This document shows, piece after piece, positions 31,591 to 41,348 of a stretch of 64,000 bases of DNA. Every line of letters begins with the position of its first letter. Position 1 is the stretch's first letter. A program made the position numbers and the translations under genes. The notes under the pieces were generated by a model. That model was not told the DNA's origin and did no database searches. It saw nothing but the letters and a program-made list of their open reading frames with translations. Origin of the DNA: Eunapius fragilis (lineage: Eukaryota; Porifera; Demospongiae; Spongillida; Spongillidae); contig OY811985.1 of NCBI GenBank assembly GCA_963681505.1, positions 4,246,419 to 4,310,418 on the forward strand, read 5' to 3'.

Positions 31591-32333
31591 GCACGCCTCA
31601 AAAGGCACTCACCAACAAAGAAGCTGATAAATATAGGCAGCTGCACGAGAGGCATCACCATCATCTTGAATGGATTGCACCTGTGCTGCTGGTACAACGA
31701 GTACAGCCTCGCCGTCTGCTGGGAAGCCAGCGTGGAGTTCCCCGCCTGGTTGTGCTCCCGTACCTTCTGCATAATGGCCTCGGCCTCGGGACGGACGTTA
31801 TTCAGACGCACGGCGTTCGCCTGGAGGCGCACTCCGAGGGGAAAGAGGGCGAGTCGGAGGACCACGGTGGCTGCGGCGATTGCCGCCCACCAGGGCAGAT
31901 GGGTGTAGCTGTGGAGGGCGTCGAGGGCCGTCTGTAGGATGCCCACGGGGCCGTACCCGCCGAGACCCACGCCGGCCAGGTTCCCCTGGGCGGGAAGGAG
32001 GTTGTCCGAAATCGAAGCGGAAGCGTCGGCCATCCATCGCGCCTGGTTGGACGTTTCGAGGGCAAGGTCGGCCGAGGCAGTAGCAGGTTCGGCGACGGGG
32101 TTAAGGGAGGATGTGGCGGTTCCCGGCTGGGCGGGAGCAACGGACCCAGACGTTGCCTCGGCCCCAGAACTGAAACGTCTCCAACCGACGAGGAGGGGGA
32201 ACGTGTCGATCTGTTGGCGCCGCGTAAGTCCCAATGAGGAGCTTGTTGGAGGAGGTGCAAGCAGCAGCCGATAGCGAACACCTCCGCGAGACGCCCGCAA
32301 CAATCCCAACGTGATCATATTATTCATATCCAA
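25455..32333 (-). CDS. OXA1L: OXA1L, mitochondrial inner-membrane insertase
   Basis: OXA1L inserts mitochondrially made proteins into the inner membrane (YidC/Oxa1/Alb3 family). Coding exons: 32333-31613, 31332-31196, 29547-29443, 29360-29189 and 25591-25455, all with AG/GT borders and matching phases; the product is 423 residues ending RLVEQ. Residues 1-60 are rich in Arg and Ser with few acids, a likely mitochondrial targeting peptide. The Oxa1 core starts near residue 146. TM1 lies at about 148-166 (WWAAIAAATVVLRLALFPLG), followed by the basic loop, TM2 at FKMMVMPLVQLPIFISFFV, then GGMLWFTDLTVPDPYYVLP with TM3, and TM4/5 at FRAMAILLIPVTATFPS running into LFMYWLTSSAFSLSQ. The C-terminal tail is basic and coiled-coil-like (RKKEQVAKQEYQKLLKNS), as expected for ribosome contact. 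Intron 4 (25592-29188) is packed with palindromic elements. Confidence 0.93.
25855..26711. mobile_element. Foldback DNA element with 9-bp target duplication
   Basis: The 857-bp block is a near-complete palindrome. It begins TAGCCTCGTCCCC and ends GGGGACGAGGCTA, with arms of about 420 bp meeting near 26277 at GGAGACGGTCTCC. The 9-mer GCCTAACAC flanks it on both sides (25846-25854 and 26712-26720). Very long inverted repeats with a 9-bp duplication suggest a Mutator-like element. The right arm carries about 30 extra bases near 26360. It lies in OXA1L intron 4. A lone CCTGGGGACGAGG near 35687 may be a related end. Confidence 0.85.
26951..28046. mobile_element. Inner GGGTCATTC element, 1.1 kb palindrome (4-bp duplication)
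   Basis: Ends GGGTCATTCCATATTCAATT and its complement close at 28046, flanked by AGCA on both sides (26947-26950, 28047-28050). The arms are several hundred bases long and meet near 27500. The frames at 26954-27151 (minus) and 27846-28043 (plus) encode nearly the same peptide because they are the two arms of the palindrome, not two genes. Confidence 0.75.
28058..28652. repeat. Palindrome in OXA1L intron 4
   Basis: Left arm from GTTATTTTACCATGCATAC and right arm ending GTATGCATTGTAAAATAAC. The arms run inwards for about 280 bp with mismatches and meet near 28365. A poly(T) run near 28171-28190 is mirrored by an A run near 28501. It lies within the right part of the outer GGGTCATTC element, of which it may be the native interior. 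Confidence 0.65.
30031..30524. mobile_element. MITE-like element with TGTGAAC subterminal repeats
   Basis: The left end ATACCACGTTCACACTG pairs with the right end CAATGTGAACGTAGTAT, with two mismatches. The motif TGTGAAC recurs at least four times inside, a pattern of transposase-binding subterminal repeats. The target duplication is unclear. It lies in OXA1L intron 2, with no coding capacity. Confidence 0.6.
30885..31195. repeat. C-rich minisatellite touching the OXA1L exon 2 donor
   Basis: Irregular copies of CACCTCCACCCATCTCACCC fill the stretch. On the gene's own (minus) strand it begins immediately at the exon 2 splice donor (31195) and reads as GGTGGGTGGAGG / GGTGAGATGGG, so many copies contain a donor-like GGTGAG. 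Confidence 0.8.
31508..31587. repeat. (CA)n microsatellite in OXA1L intron 1
   Basis: About 40 CA repeats in the 280-bp intron between coding exons 1 and 2. It explains the VCVCVC tail seen when exon 1 is read past its donor. Confidence 0.9.
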
Positions 32334-32825
32334 CCACGTGCAGCTTTGGTTTCGTGGGACTGGACACCCGACAATACCGTCCCCAGACCATTGCTAGTGT
32401 GCCTATGAGCGTGCAACACTCACTCAAGCGTTATTTTCTTTGCACAATTACACACTGCCGTAGATGCAACTTACGTGTACGTTCAATTAGTGTACCGATA
32501 TACCGATATTAAATACACGTGCTGTATGTAGCGGGCCGTAAACGATCAATACGGTACGTAGCTAGTAACATAATTATGTGACGTCATGCAAGCACATTTG
32601 CACTTTCCACACACCGTTTCTCTTTCACCCATGCTTAACTTTTCTATTCCACGAGTCGCTTCACTTAAGAAAACGGTTATTGTACCGAGTTGGTCATGGA
32701 CCTACGGTATTTTTAACACCGAGTCATGAAATTTTATAGTCGCACATTATTGCTTTACCTTAGCCAGAAATGGATATAAGCCCATTAATCGCTGGTTCTA
32801 AATCTGTTTTCAAATTTCTTTATAA

Positions 32826-33480
32826 GTGATCAAGCGCGCCCTCAGATGCTCAGTAGTAAATACGATAAATGACGGCAAACTTCAATTTGTACACTGGTAC
32901 ACACTTTCCATGTACTATGCAGTCATATGCTTCTACTGTCACCAAACAGGACACGTGAAAAGGGACTGCCAAAACGGCGCCAGTCCATGGCTAGGAAGTG
33001 CTTTGCGTGCGGCAAGTTAGGACACATTGCCAAATATTGCCGTCAGGAAAACTACAACGCGGGGTACCCGCACAGCGGGTACTCCAGTCAACAGTGAGCC
33101 CTACAGACGTTACTCTGCAAACTACAGTAAACAATAAACTATAGTTACTGTAATTGGGGAACTTTGTGATGTACAAGTAGAAATGATGTTGGATTCCGCG
33201 GTTCATCCGTGTCGTTACCAATTGTTCAATTGGTTGTCGTGGGTTGGGACAAACTCACGATGTACGGTTAGTGACAGCCTCGGGCGAACCCATGCATCCC
33301 TGTAGTGGAATCGGGCCAGTCAAAGCAGCCATTCGCATTGGAGAACTACTTCAACCAGTACAACACGATTTTTTAGTTGTCGAAATCGTGTATCACTAGT
33401 GATTCTAGGGGTGGACTTTATGAAAAAGCACGGCATGGTTCTCGATTTCTCTGCTGATCCAGTAGTTATCCGATGCAGTT
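32826..33480 (+). pseudogene. Gag/protease relic of a Gypsy-type retroelement
   Basis: Two CCHC zinc knuckles of nucleocapsid type can be read, CFYCHQTGHVKRDC and then CFACGKLGHIAKYC in another frame. They are followed by a decayed aspartyl-protease region that includes GVDFMKKHGMVLDFSADP near 33410-33470. Stops and frameshifts separate the parts. Its reverse transcriptase may be the fragment at 41561-41760, now displaced by the elements between. Confidence 0.65.
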
Positions 33481-33659
33481 CAACCAAAACTTCGACACAT
33501 CAAAACATCTGTCTGCTACAGTAGATACTGACGCTGTTAAGGATCCGCTACGCGCTAGCGCAATGTCGCCGAACAGAGTTACCACTAGCAGCCAGTTATA
33601 CCCTAAGCGAGAGTGCTCATACACATTTACAACTCCTTTTTATGCATCTATCGATGTCA

Positions 33660-33691
33660 AATCCCCCCCCCCCCCCCCCCCCCCCCCCCCG
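33660..33691. repeat. Poly(C) run of about 28 bases
   Basis: A long C homopolymer within AATCCCCC...CCCGTACGGGAGC. A related inverted sequence, with a long G run, occurs at 36217-36270, so the two may be the arms of an older palindrome spanning the nested elements. Confidence 0.7.
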
Positions 33692-33769
33692 TACGGGAGC
33701 AGGGTCGGAGATATTCGGGGATTTGATATTATTTGATGCAGAATACCCGGGGCCGGGGAGTTTGAATAT

Positions 33770-35224
33770 ACAAGTAAAGAAAAACATTCTCTAACGAGAA
33801 AGTTGGTGGTAGGGTGTGTAACCGATTTTCAGGTTTCGTAGGTTAATCGGTTATTTGCGATTACCTATTCGGTCGTCTATGCACTTAGTAGAATAGCAGG
33901 TTACCGATTGCAGAATTTTCTTTAGTCGAAATAACCGATTCTGTTTTTCTTAGTCGCGATTAGTCGATATTCGTTTCCTTCATATGCAAAAATCGGTAGC
34001 AAATCGATTACCCCTTTTAATATGCCCTTCGCTTTTCCCGCCTGTACAAAGGCATACTAACGGGTTAAAAAAGAAACATTGTGATGTATAGTCGACCCGG
34101 CTGAAGGTAACCATCAGTACCCTCCCTCAATATACGCGGTGGGGCCCTGGGCACGGCTATTTAAATATATACGTTCGCACGTATTGTACAAGTGCATTAA
34201 TCAAAACGCGCTACCTACTCTTTTGCACGGTACACTGGCTTGTTTCCAGACGTTCGGCCATGACGTTCTAAATATCGTACATGTCTCGATTGGCGGCTTT
34301 GTCATATGGTGTTCCACCATGAGGTGTCTAGCTGGCACTGCTCAGTACTTATTGAATTGTATAATGAGGGCGAATAATGGATTATAACTGCCAATTGTGG
34401 CGGATGGGTATGAACATGTACGTGTTTAAGGCATTTTGTACAAGAAAAGAGCGCAAGCCGCGGGATGGACAAACTATTCATTTTCATTTTTATCTCAGTA
34501 AACTAAAATCTTACTTCTCCCATTCTTAGAACTGAGTATTATGGTAGCGGGGAAACAAATAGCTGCGTGTTTTTCGGTGAAAAAAAAATGCTTGCGGGTC
34601 ACAATCCGCCGCCATTGAATCATGGGTTTGGCGTAATATTGGCATGCACATCGTTCCTAGTCCCTGTGGATACCATCTTTGTTGTTTTAATGATTTAAAG
34701 TTGACATAAGTAACTGATGAGCAATAAAACTGGCTATACTAGTACTAGACTTGAGAAACTGTGATTTATCGTGCCATTTTTAAAAAAGGACAAACCTGGA
34801 AAAACCTAGGTAATCGTTGGCAAATTAATAGTGCATTAATCGCCAAAATCGATTTATAGTTTCTACTAACCGATTTGCAAGTTGCTATAAACCTGAAAAA
34901 GCGATTGGACTTTTTTCCATAGTCGAAATAATCGATTTTGATTTATAAAAAAGGTTACACACCCTAGTTGGTGGGATATAGGAATTGGAGGCAATGGTGG
35001 TGTTAAAAGGAAGGGAACAAGGTTTTAAGTAAAGGGTAATGATACAAAAATCCTATATTTAGCACGTGTATAGATGTAACTGAACCAAACGAAGTGCTAA
35101 ATATAGGATTTTTGTATCATTACCCTTTACTTAAAACCTTGTTCCCTTCCTTTTAACACCACCATTGCCTCCAATTCCTATATCCCACCAACTTTCTCGT
35201 TAGAGAATGTTTTTCTTTACTTGT
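33770..35224. mobile_element. Foldback element split by a hAT insertion
   Basis: The left arm starts ACAAGTAAAGAAAAACATTC and the right arm ends with its complement at 35224. The arms meet around a 28-bp spacer at 35066-35093. Taking out 33810-34966 plus one 8-bp duplication leaves two matching arms of about 130 bp. A related but diverged stretch (CAAGAAAGTTGGTGACATAT) lies near 50640. Confidence 0.8.
33810..34966. mobile_element. hAT-type non-autonomous element, copy 1 (1157 bp)
   Basis: It begins TAGGGTGTGTAACCGATTTT and ends GGTTACACACCCTA, flanked by an exact 8-bp duplication GTTGGTGG (33802-33809, 34967-34974). TAGGG ends with 8-bp duplications are the hAT signature. The ends are dense in ATCGATTT/AACCGATT subterminal motifs. 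No transposase is visible. A second copy lies inverted at 45147-46337. Confidence 0.88.
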
Positions 35225-35254
35225 TTCCTCTTTTTTTTTTATCGATTATTAATA

Positions 35255-35341
35255 TGGCAAGTGCCCACCCCCCAACCCCCACCCCCCACCACCCCCCCCC
35301 CCCCCCACTCCCCCCCCACCCCCCCCACCCCCCCCCCCCCG
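35255..35341. repeat. C-rich low-complexity tract
   Basis: Runs of C broken by A or T. The proline-rich frame read across it is an artefact of the tract. Confidence 0.85.
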
Positions 35342-36270
35342 CTTCAATAACCGTCACGAGCAGACGCCCGCTTTTGTTTGGGATCACTGTAAGGAACGCG
35401 GGAGAATTCTAACTCGTCGTTTCGTTGTTTAGCTCTCCTCTTTTGTTTGCACAATTCTAAATATACGTAAATGTCGCCATGGGAACGCTTCTATTTTACA
35501 CTACGCATACGTAATGATTACGTAATCAGTTTATACTTTATTCATATATTTGATACCTGAAGATGTCCTTCCAGGAGATTTCTAAAGCGATTGGTATAAT
35601 TTGCGCTCTTTAAAACCATTCCTATCCTGAGTTATACTCACCCGAGAAGAAGACGACGACGACGACGACGACGACGGAGAAGATTTGGCCTGGGGACGAG
35701 GTAAAACACGAACTTTTTTGTTCTCTTAAAGCAAACAGTTTGAAGACTGGAGTAAAACACTAAAATGACCGTCTTTGCCTTCTGGTTCGATAGCAACAAA
35801 GAGCAACACTATCCGTTTCTCGGTACGCGAGTTATACGCGGGTCGCGTTTTTAAAATGATATTCACGACCCGGGTCAATTCCTATATAGAAACTACTATA
35901 GTAGTTCCTGATACGGGCGTTTGACATGAAATTATTAAATTTTATGCAGTTACGTGTTGCATGCTCCGTTTGTACGCGATGGCTCAGGTAATGGTGACAG
36001 TTGACGAGAATCGACGCATCGTTTATATATGCGGGAGGATAGAGAAATGTTTAGCGACATTATTGAAGCAGGTGAGAACATTTTGATTCAAGTTGAACAG
36101 AACTGGGGAAACCGCACGTATACATATATCCGCGGTCAGGAGACACCATTCCCCGACCCGTAGTAGATTGGTAGTCAAATCGCCCCCAGGGTCGGGCAGT
36201 TTGAAATGACGCAATATCAAATCCCCCACCTAGCTAAGCCCGTACCGGGGGGAGGGGGGGGGGGGGGGGG

Positions 36271-36362
36271 TGAACTATGGACACATTATTACGCATACTA
36301 TGTTGTATTAATGCACGTGATGTGGGGTGATTATTAATTAGAGTTTCGAGTAACACGCTACA
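36271..36362 (+). repeat. 5' LTR (truncated) of a Ty3/Gypsy element
   Basis: Matches the 3' LTR at 41247-41348 from TGAACTATGGACACATTATT to ACACGCTACA with few differences. The first bases (TGTGGAGTGA) are missing and replaced by a G run of about 19. The sequence after it, TGGTGGCAGC, begins with TGG as a tRNA primer-binding site should. Confidence 0.8.
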
Positions 36363-36478
36363 TGGTGGCAGCTTACTGGGATTGAAACGTGAACGACTAT
36401 CCTTGTTCGGGTGCATGGAAACATGGCTACATATCAACTACCGGCAGTTGAGTGCTTCGATTTTGGAAAACCGGGAGA

Positions 36479-37154
36479 CGGTTATACTGCAGATTAGATA
36501 CCCCCCTCACACTTTACAGCTCAGTGGACAAATTTTAATTCACACATGCTTTGAACTAATCAACGCAGCATTCCTACAGGTTGCTATAGTTACAAATGCT
36601 ACTTTATCTCTAACACAAACAGTAATAAACTCTTACAGTAATGAGCGTTTCATTTTTCGCCGGTACTGATCTACGGCCCTCTTGTAAATTCTCGTTCTAG
36701 GTGGGCCTAGTTTAGGTTCAGAGTAAGGGGGATAAGTACACTTAGAGTTAGGGTTAGGAAATAATGGGCATTAGTTGGGTGTGTCATGCCAGGATAGGGG
36801 GTGAGGTGAAGCCAATGTACTTATCCCCCTTACACTGAACCTAAACTAGGCCCAGCTAGAACGAGAATTTGCAAGAGGGTCGTGGATCAGTACCGGCAAA
36901 AAAAGAAACGCTCATTACTGTAAGTGTTCATTACTGTTTGTGTTAAGAGATAGAATAGCATTCGTAACTGTAGCAACTGTAGGAATGCAGCGTTGATTAG
37001 TTCAAGGCACGTTATGAAACTAAACTTTGCCCATGAGCAGTAAAGTGCGTGGGGGTATCTATAGAGGCGTTGATTAATTCAAAGCATGTGTGAATTAAAA
37101 TTTGTCCCGTGAGCTGTAAAGTGTGAGGGGGGTATCTAATCTGCAGTATAACCG
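36479..37154. mobile_element. Foldback element in the Gypsy leader
   Basis: Arms start CGGTTATACTGCAGATTAG and end with the complement at 37154. The centre near 36775 contains TTAGGGTTAGG. The right arm carries an internal tandem duplication of about 70 bp (36990-37130). It lies between the 5' LTR and gag, so it inserted into the retroelement or was picked up by it. I could not define a target duplication. Confidence 0.65.
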
Positions 37155-37177
37155 CGCAAATTAGTGCTCTAATCTAT

Positions 37178-37558
37178 ATGATGGGAGATAAGGCAGAGGA
37201 CATTCTACGCTCTTTCGGTTTGAAGGATGAAGACAAAAAGAAGTACAAGGTAGTGCGCGATCGATATGACGCTTACTTTGTCAAGAAGCGGAATGTCATT
37301 TACGAGCGCGCCAAGTTTAACTTACGGAAACAGGAGGATGGAGAGCCTGTGGACGACTTTGTTACACCTTTGTATTCCCTGGTCCAGTATTGCAACTTTG
37401 GAGACCTTCATGATGAAATGATCAGAGATTGACTGGTGGTAGGTCTTAGGGATGCAAACCTTTCTGAAAAGTTGCAGCTGGATTCAGAGCTTACTCTGGA
37501 GAAGGCCATTGCCATAGCACGCCAGTCTGAAAGTGTAAACTACAGCAAGCTACAGTAA
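37178..37558 (+). pseudogene. Gag of Ty3/Gypsy retrotransposon, in-frame stop
   Basis: A capsid-type helical region reads from 37178 (KAEDILRSFGLKDED) through QEDGEPVDDFVTPLYSLVQY. A TGA interrupts it at 37430-37432, after which the same frame continues (LVVGLRDANLSEKLQLDSEL) to a TAA at 37556-37558. Gag is short because the zinc knuckles lie in the next frame with pol, which is entered by a -1 type shift. The stop makes this copy defective unless read through. Confidence 0.75.
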
Positions 37559-37581
37559 GGGGAGAACAGAAGATTGTAAAT

Positions 37582-39645
37582 GTGGAGCTGGAAGCTGTAT
37601 CAGCCAAACAACGTTTATCAAAACTACAATTGCAAAGTGGGGGAACTGGGTCCCCATCTGGTAAGCAGTGTTTTAGGTGTGGGCGATTTCCACCCCATGC
37701 CTTTCACCAATGTCCAGCTAGAAATATCGTATGCCATCGCTGTGGTAAACGGGGGCATTTTCAATCTCACTGTCAAACTCCTACAGATATTAGTACAGTT
37801 AGTAAGCAGAGTGGCACTGGTTTTGTTGGTATTTTAGATGCTGGGGAAGAAAGACCCTGGTTTGTCACTCTTCATCTTCAGGGCATAAGTGTGTGCTTCA
37901 AAATAGACACAGGGGCAGATGTTACAGTTATCCCAGAGTCAGTGTTTAAGAGAATAAGGGATGCAAATCTGATGCATAGTGATAGGATACTGTGTGGTCC
38001 TGCCCAAATTGCTCTCCATGTTATTGGCCAGTTTACTGCTACATTGAAGCACCGTGGTGTGGTTATTAGTGAGGGAGTGTATGTAGTACGAGGCTTGCAA
38101 ACACCTTTAATTGGCCTTCCAGCAATTAAAGCTTTGGGATTGGTTGTACGAGTGTGTGCTACTGAATCAGAGGATTATACCACAAGAATACTCAATAGTT
38201 ATCCTGAGTTGTTTACTGGCCTTGGTACACTGGGTGAAGAGTACACAATACGTCTAAGGCCTCATGCACAACCTTTTGCATGTCATACTCCACAGAGAGT
38301 TGCCCTCCCACTCATGAATGCTGTGAAAGAAGAGTTAGAGAGAATGGTAGAGTTGGGAGTGATTAGGCCAGTACAAGAAGCAACAGAGTGGTGTGCAGGG
38401 ATGGTTGTGGTTCCCAAAGCGGATGGCAAGATACGTATATGCGTGGACTTCACTAAATTGAATGAAAGTGTATGTAGAGAGCTACACATGTTGCCTTGTG
38501 TGGAGCAAATATTAGCGCAGCTTAGTGGAGCAAAGTTGTTTTCTAAATTAGATGCAAACTCTGGTTTTTGGCAAATCAAGTTGTCAGAGTCATTGTCTCC
38601 ACTTACAACTTTCATAACTCCATTCGGGAGATTTTGCTTTCAAAGACTTCCATTTGGGATCACTTCTGCACCAGAGATATTCCAGAAGCGAATGACTGAA
38701 ATTCTTCTTGGTCTTGACGGAGTTGTGTGTATGATGGACGATGTCTTGATCTTTGGGCCAAATCAAGAAATCCATGACATGAGGTTAAAAGCTGTGTTGC
38801 AGAGGGTCAAGTCTGCTGGGGTTACATTAAATAAAGACAAATGTGTATTCTCTCAGAGCAGTGTGAAATTCCTGGGACAAATTGTAGATGCACATGGGGT
38901 GAGGCCGGATCCAAACAAAGTGACTGCTATCAGAGAGATGGCTGCACCGACAAATACAACAGAACTTAGACGATATCTTGGGATGATTAATCAACTTAGT
39001 AAATTCACTCCTAATATAGCGGAACTCACCAAGCCACTTCGAGAGTTGCTGAGTAAGAGGAATCAGTGGACATGGAATGAAACCCATCAGAAAGCATTCT
39101 CTAAGTTGAAGGACGAAGTCAGTACGCAACCTGTTTTAGCTTTGTACTCTCCCAAGTTGGATACTATTGTGTCGGCGGATGCTTCTTCATATGGCATTGG
39201 TGCTGTTTTGCTCCAAAGACAGCTTGATGGATCTATAAAACCAGTTTCATATGCCTCTAGATCCTTAACTCCAACTGAACAGAAGTATGCTCAGATTGAA
39301 AAGGAGGCTTTGGGTGTAACATGGGCTTGTGAGCGCTTCAGGGACTATCTTACAGGACTTCAATTTCAAATTGAGACAGACCATAAACCTCTTGTACCAC
39401 TCCTGGGGTCGAAGAACCTGGAGGATTTGCCATTAAGGGTTCAGCGTTTTCGACTAAGATTGATGAGATTTAAGTACACAGTTTCACATATACCAGGAAA
39501 AGAGTTGGTCATTGCTGATACATTGTCGCGAGCTCCAAGCAATGAAGTATGTCAAGAAGACAAAGAGTTTAGAGCAGAAATTCAAGCTTATGTCGACTTG
39601 GTAGTTAGGAATATACCTACTTCTGAACAAAGATGCTGGAAATAA
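37582..39645 (+). CDS. pol: Pol (zinc knuckles, protease, RT, RNase H) of Ty3/Gypsy element
   Basis: The open frame is 687 residues. Zinc knuckles (CFRCGRFPPHAFHQC, CHRCGKRGHFQSHC) lie at about 30-64, the aspartyl protease at about 95-190 (KIDTGADVTVIPES, catalytic Asp109), reverse transcriptase at about 235-440 with MMDD at 384-387 in place of the usual YMDD/YVDD, and RNase H from about 528 (SADASSYGIGAVLL). It ends with a chromodomain-less tether (IPGKELVIADTLSRAP). The frame starts without a clear ATG, since pol is read as an extension of gag. It is broken from the integrase by frameshifts between 39625 and 39736, so the whole element is probably dead although RT itself is intact. The closest clades by domain order and short LTRs are Mag-like or CsRn1-like, but this is inference. 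Confidence 0.9.
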   Translation: MELEAVSAKQRLSKLQLQSGGTGSPSGKQCFRCGRFPPHAFHQCPARNIVCHRCGKRGHFQSHCQTPTDISTVSKQSGTGFVGILDAGEERPWFVTLHLQGISVCFKIDTGADVTVIPESVFKRIRDANLMHSDRILCGPAQIALHVIGQFTATLKHRGVVISEGVYVVRGLQTPLIGLPAIKALGLVVRVCATESEDYTTRILNSYPELFTGLGTLGEEYTIRLRPHAQPFACHTPQRVALPLMNAVKEELERMVELGVIRPVQEATEWCAGMVVVPKADGKIRICVDFTKLNESVCRELHMLPCVEQILAQLSGAKLFSKLDANSGFWQIKLSESLSPLTTFITPFGRFCFQRLPFGITSAPEIFQKRMTEILLGLDGVVCMMDDVLIFGPNQEIHDMRLKAVLQRVKSAGVTLNKDKCVFSQSSVKFLGQIVDAHGVRPDPNKVTAIREMAAPTNTTELRRYLGMINQLSKFTPNIAELTKPLRELLSKRNQWTWNETHQKAFSKLKDEVSTQPVLALYSPKLDTIVSADASSYGIGAVLLQRQLDGSIKPVSYASRSLTPTEQKYAQIEKEALGVTWACERFRDYLTGLQFQIETDHKPLVPLLGSKNLEDLPLRVQRFRLRLMRFKYTVSHIPGKELVIADTLSRAPSNEVCQEDKEFRAEIQAYVDLVVRNIPTSEQRCWK

Positions 39646-39736
39646 AACAAGCTCAGCAGAAGGATGAAATATGTCAAAAGGTCATTCTATACTGCCAAGA
39701 TGGTTTGCCTGAGATAAGAGTCTTGTTAAGGGTGAA

Positions 39737-41236
39737 TTGAAGCAATTTTTCCACGTCGCATCAGAACTTTCTGTGGAAGATGGCTTGTTGTTGAGAGGCA
39801 ATCGGATAGTGATACCGATGACTCTACGTGCACCAGTTTTGAATAGATTGCATGAAGGACACTTGGAAATCAACAAATGCAGGGATCGTGCAAGGGAATC
39901 AGTGTGGTGGCCTGGTCTAAACAGAGAATTGGAAATAAAGATTAGTATGTGTACCAAGTGTATAAAATCGCATTCTCAGAAGCCAGAACCTTTGATGATG
40001 TCAAAGTTACCTGACTTGCCTTGGCAGAAAGTTGCGACTGACCTGTTTAGTTGGAAAGGTTCACAGTATCTTCTTGTCATTGATTATTTTTCTCGATATG
40101 TGGAACTATCCAAACTTTCTGCAACTACATCTCAGGATGTAATCAACCAAATGAAATCTATTTTTGCAAGGCACGGAATCCCAAATGAAGTGGTCTCGGA
40201 CAATGGTCCTCAGTTTTCATCAAAAGTATTTCACTCTTTTGCTGGGGAATATGGATTTGTTCACACCACCAGCAGCCCTAGGTACCCTCAAGGAAATGGT
40301 GAAGCCGAACGGGCGGTGAGAACCATTAAAAACATCCTTGACAAAACAACAGACCCATACCTTGGTCTTCTTGCATATCGTTCCACTCCGCTCCGTAATG
40401 GTTACAGCCCGTCTGAACTTTTGATGAATAGGAGATTGAGGACCTCAGTTCCTACGTTGGGGTATAATTTACATCCATCAGTACCTAACTATCCTCAGCT
40501 CAGAGCAATGGAGGAAAGAGATAAACAGAAACAGAAGAGTGATTTTGATAGACGTCATGCCAGTCGATCTCTTCAACAATTGATGCCAGGTGATCAAGTA
40601 TGGATTGATGACCAAAATTTGCGAGGATCTATAGTGAAGGAATACTCCCCAAGGTCTTATTTGGTTGAGACGGAAAGGGTTACACTGCGGAGGAACAGAC
40701 GACAGCTGAAATTTCTCCCAGGGGAAAAGGATCATAGTCATTCAGCCGTAGTACACAATGGTGGAGGTGTTAGCAGTGCTGATCCAGTGCCCCATAATGT
40801 TGTTATCCTTCGAGATGAGGAAGAGACACCGAGGGAGCAGCAGGAAGCAGCAATAGGCCCACAAGAACAGGAAAGGACATTACAGGTGCCGGAAGAATCA
40901 ACTGATCCAGTGCCCCATAATGTTGTTATCCTTCGAGATGAGGAAGAGACACCGAGGGAGCAGCAGGAAGCAGCAATAGACCCACAAGAACAGGAAAGGA
41001 CATTACAAGTGCCGGAAGAATCAGTTGAATCACATGAACAAGAAGCGGTTGGACAACAAGGACTAGAGGAAGTAGCTGAACCACAAGTGCAAGAGCATGA
41101 ATCAGAAGGGCAATATGAGACCCCAAATCTAAATAATCCCAATGCATCTGGTTCTCATAAGCAACAGGAGTTAGCTCTACCAACACCAGTCATTACTAGG
41201 AGCGGTCGTGTATCTAGACCACCAAATAGGCTCTAG
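39737..41236 (+). CDS. Integrase and C-terminal extension of Ty3/Gypsy element
   Basis: The frame is 499 residues. The H2C2 zinc finger lies at 39-75 (HEGHL...CTKC). The catalytic core has D102 (ATDLFSW), D155 (VVSDNGPQF) and E191 (GNGEAERAV), with the standard 35-residue spacing. After the core comes an SH3-like region (PGDQVWIDDQNLRGSIVKEY). An acidic Gln/Glu-rich tail follows, in which a 41-residue block (DPVPHNVVILRDEEETPREQ onward) is repeated twice in tandem at 40781-40903 and 40904-41026. The stop at 41234-41236 is 10 bases before the 3' LTR. It was joined to pol before two frameshifts at 39625-39736. Confidence 0.88.
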   Translation: MKQFFHVASELSVEDGLLLRGNRIVIPMTLRAPVLNRLHEGHLEINKCRDRARESVWWPGLNRELEIKISMCTKCIKSHSQKPEPLMMSKLPDLPWQKVATDLFSWKGSQYLLVIDYFSRYVELSKLSATTSQDVINQMKSIFARHGIPNEVVSDNGPQFSSKVFHSFAGEYGFVHTTSSPRYPQGNGEAERAVRTIKNILDKTTDPYLGLLAYRSTPLRNGYSPSELLMNRRLRTSVPTLGYNLHPSVPNYPQLRAMEERDKQKQKSDFDRRHASRSLQQLMPGDQVWIDDQNLRGSIVKEYSPRSYLVETERVTLRRNRRQLKFLPGEKDHSHSAVVHNGGGVSSADPVPHNVVILRDEEETPREQQEAAIGPQEQERTLQVPEESTDPVPHNVVILRDEEETPREQQEAAIDPQEQERTLQVPEESVESHEQEAVGQQGLEEVAEPQVQEHESEGQYETPNLNNPNASGSHKQQELALPTPVITRSGRVSRPPNRL

Positions 41237-41246
41237 AAAAGGGAGA

Positions 41247-41348
41247 TGTGGAGTGATGAACTATGGACACATTATTGCACATACTATGTTGTATTAATGC
41301 ACGTGATGTGGGGTGATTATTAATTAGAGTTTCAAGAAACACGCTACA
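41247..41348 (+). repeat. 3' LTR of the Ty3/Gypsy element, 102 bp
   Basis: Begins TGTGGAGTGATGAACTATGG and ends CACGCTACA, the TG...CA of an LTR, immediately after a polypurine tract AGAAAAGGGAGA. At 102 bp it is unusually short. Confidence 0.82.

Noticed and set aside
31683-32274. Plus-strand frames of up to 111 codons opposite OXA1L exon 1
   Set aside because: Shadows of the GC-rich OXA1L exon on the other strand.
36745-36758. TTAGGGTTAGG as an interstitial telomere
   Set aside because: Only two units, in the centre of a foldback element; chance or part of the element.
38283-41186. Minus-strand frames inside the Gypsy element
   Set aside because: Shadows of pol and integrase.
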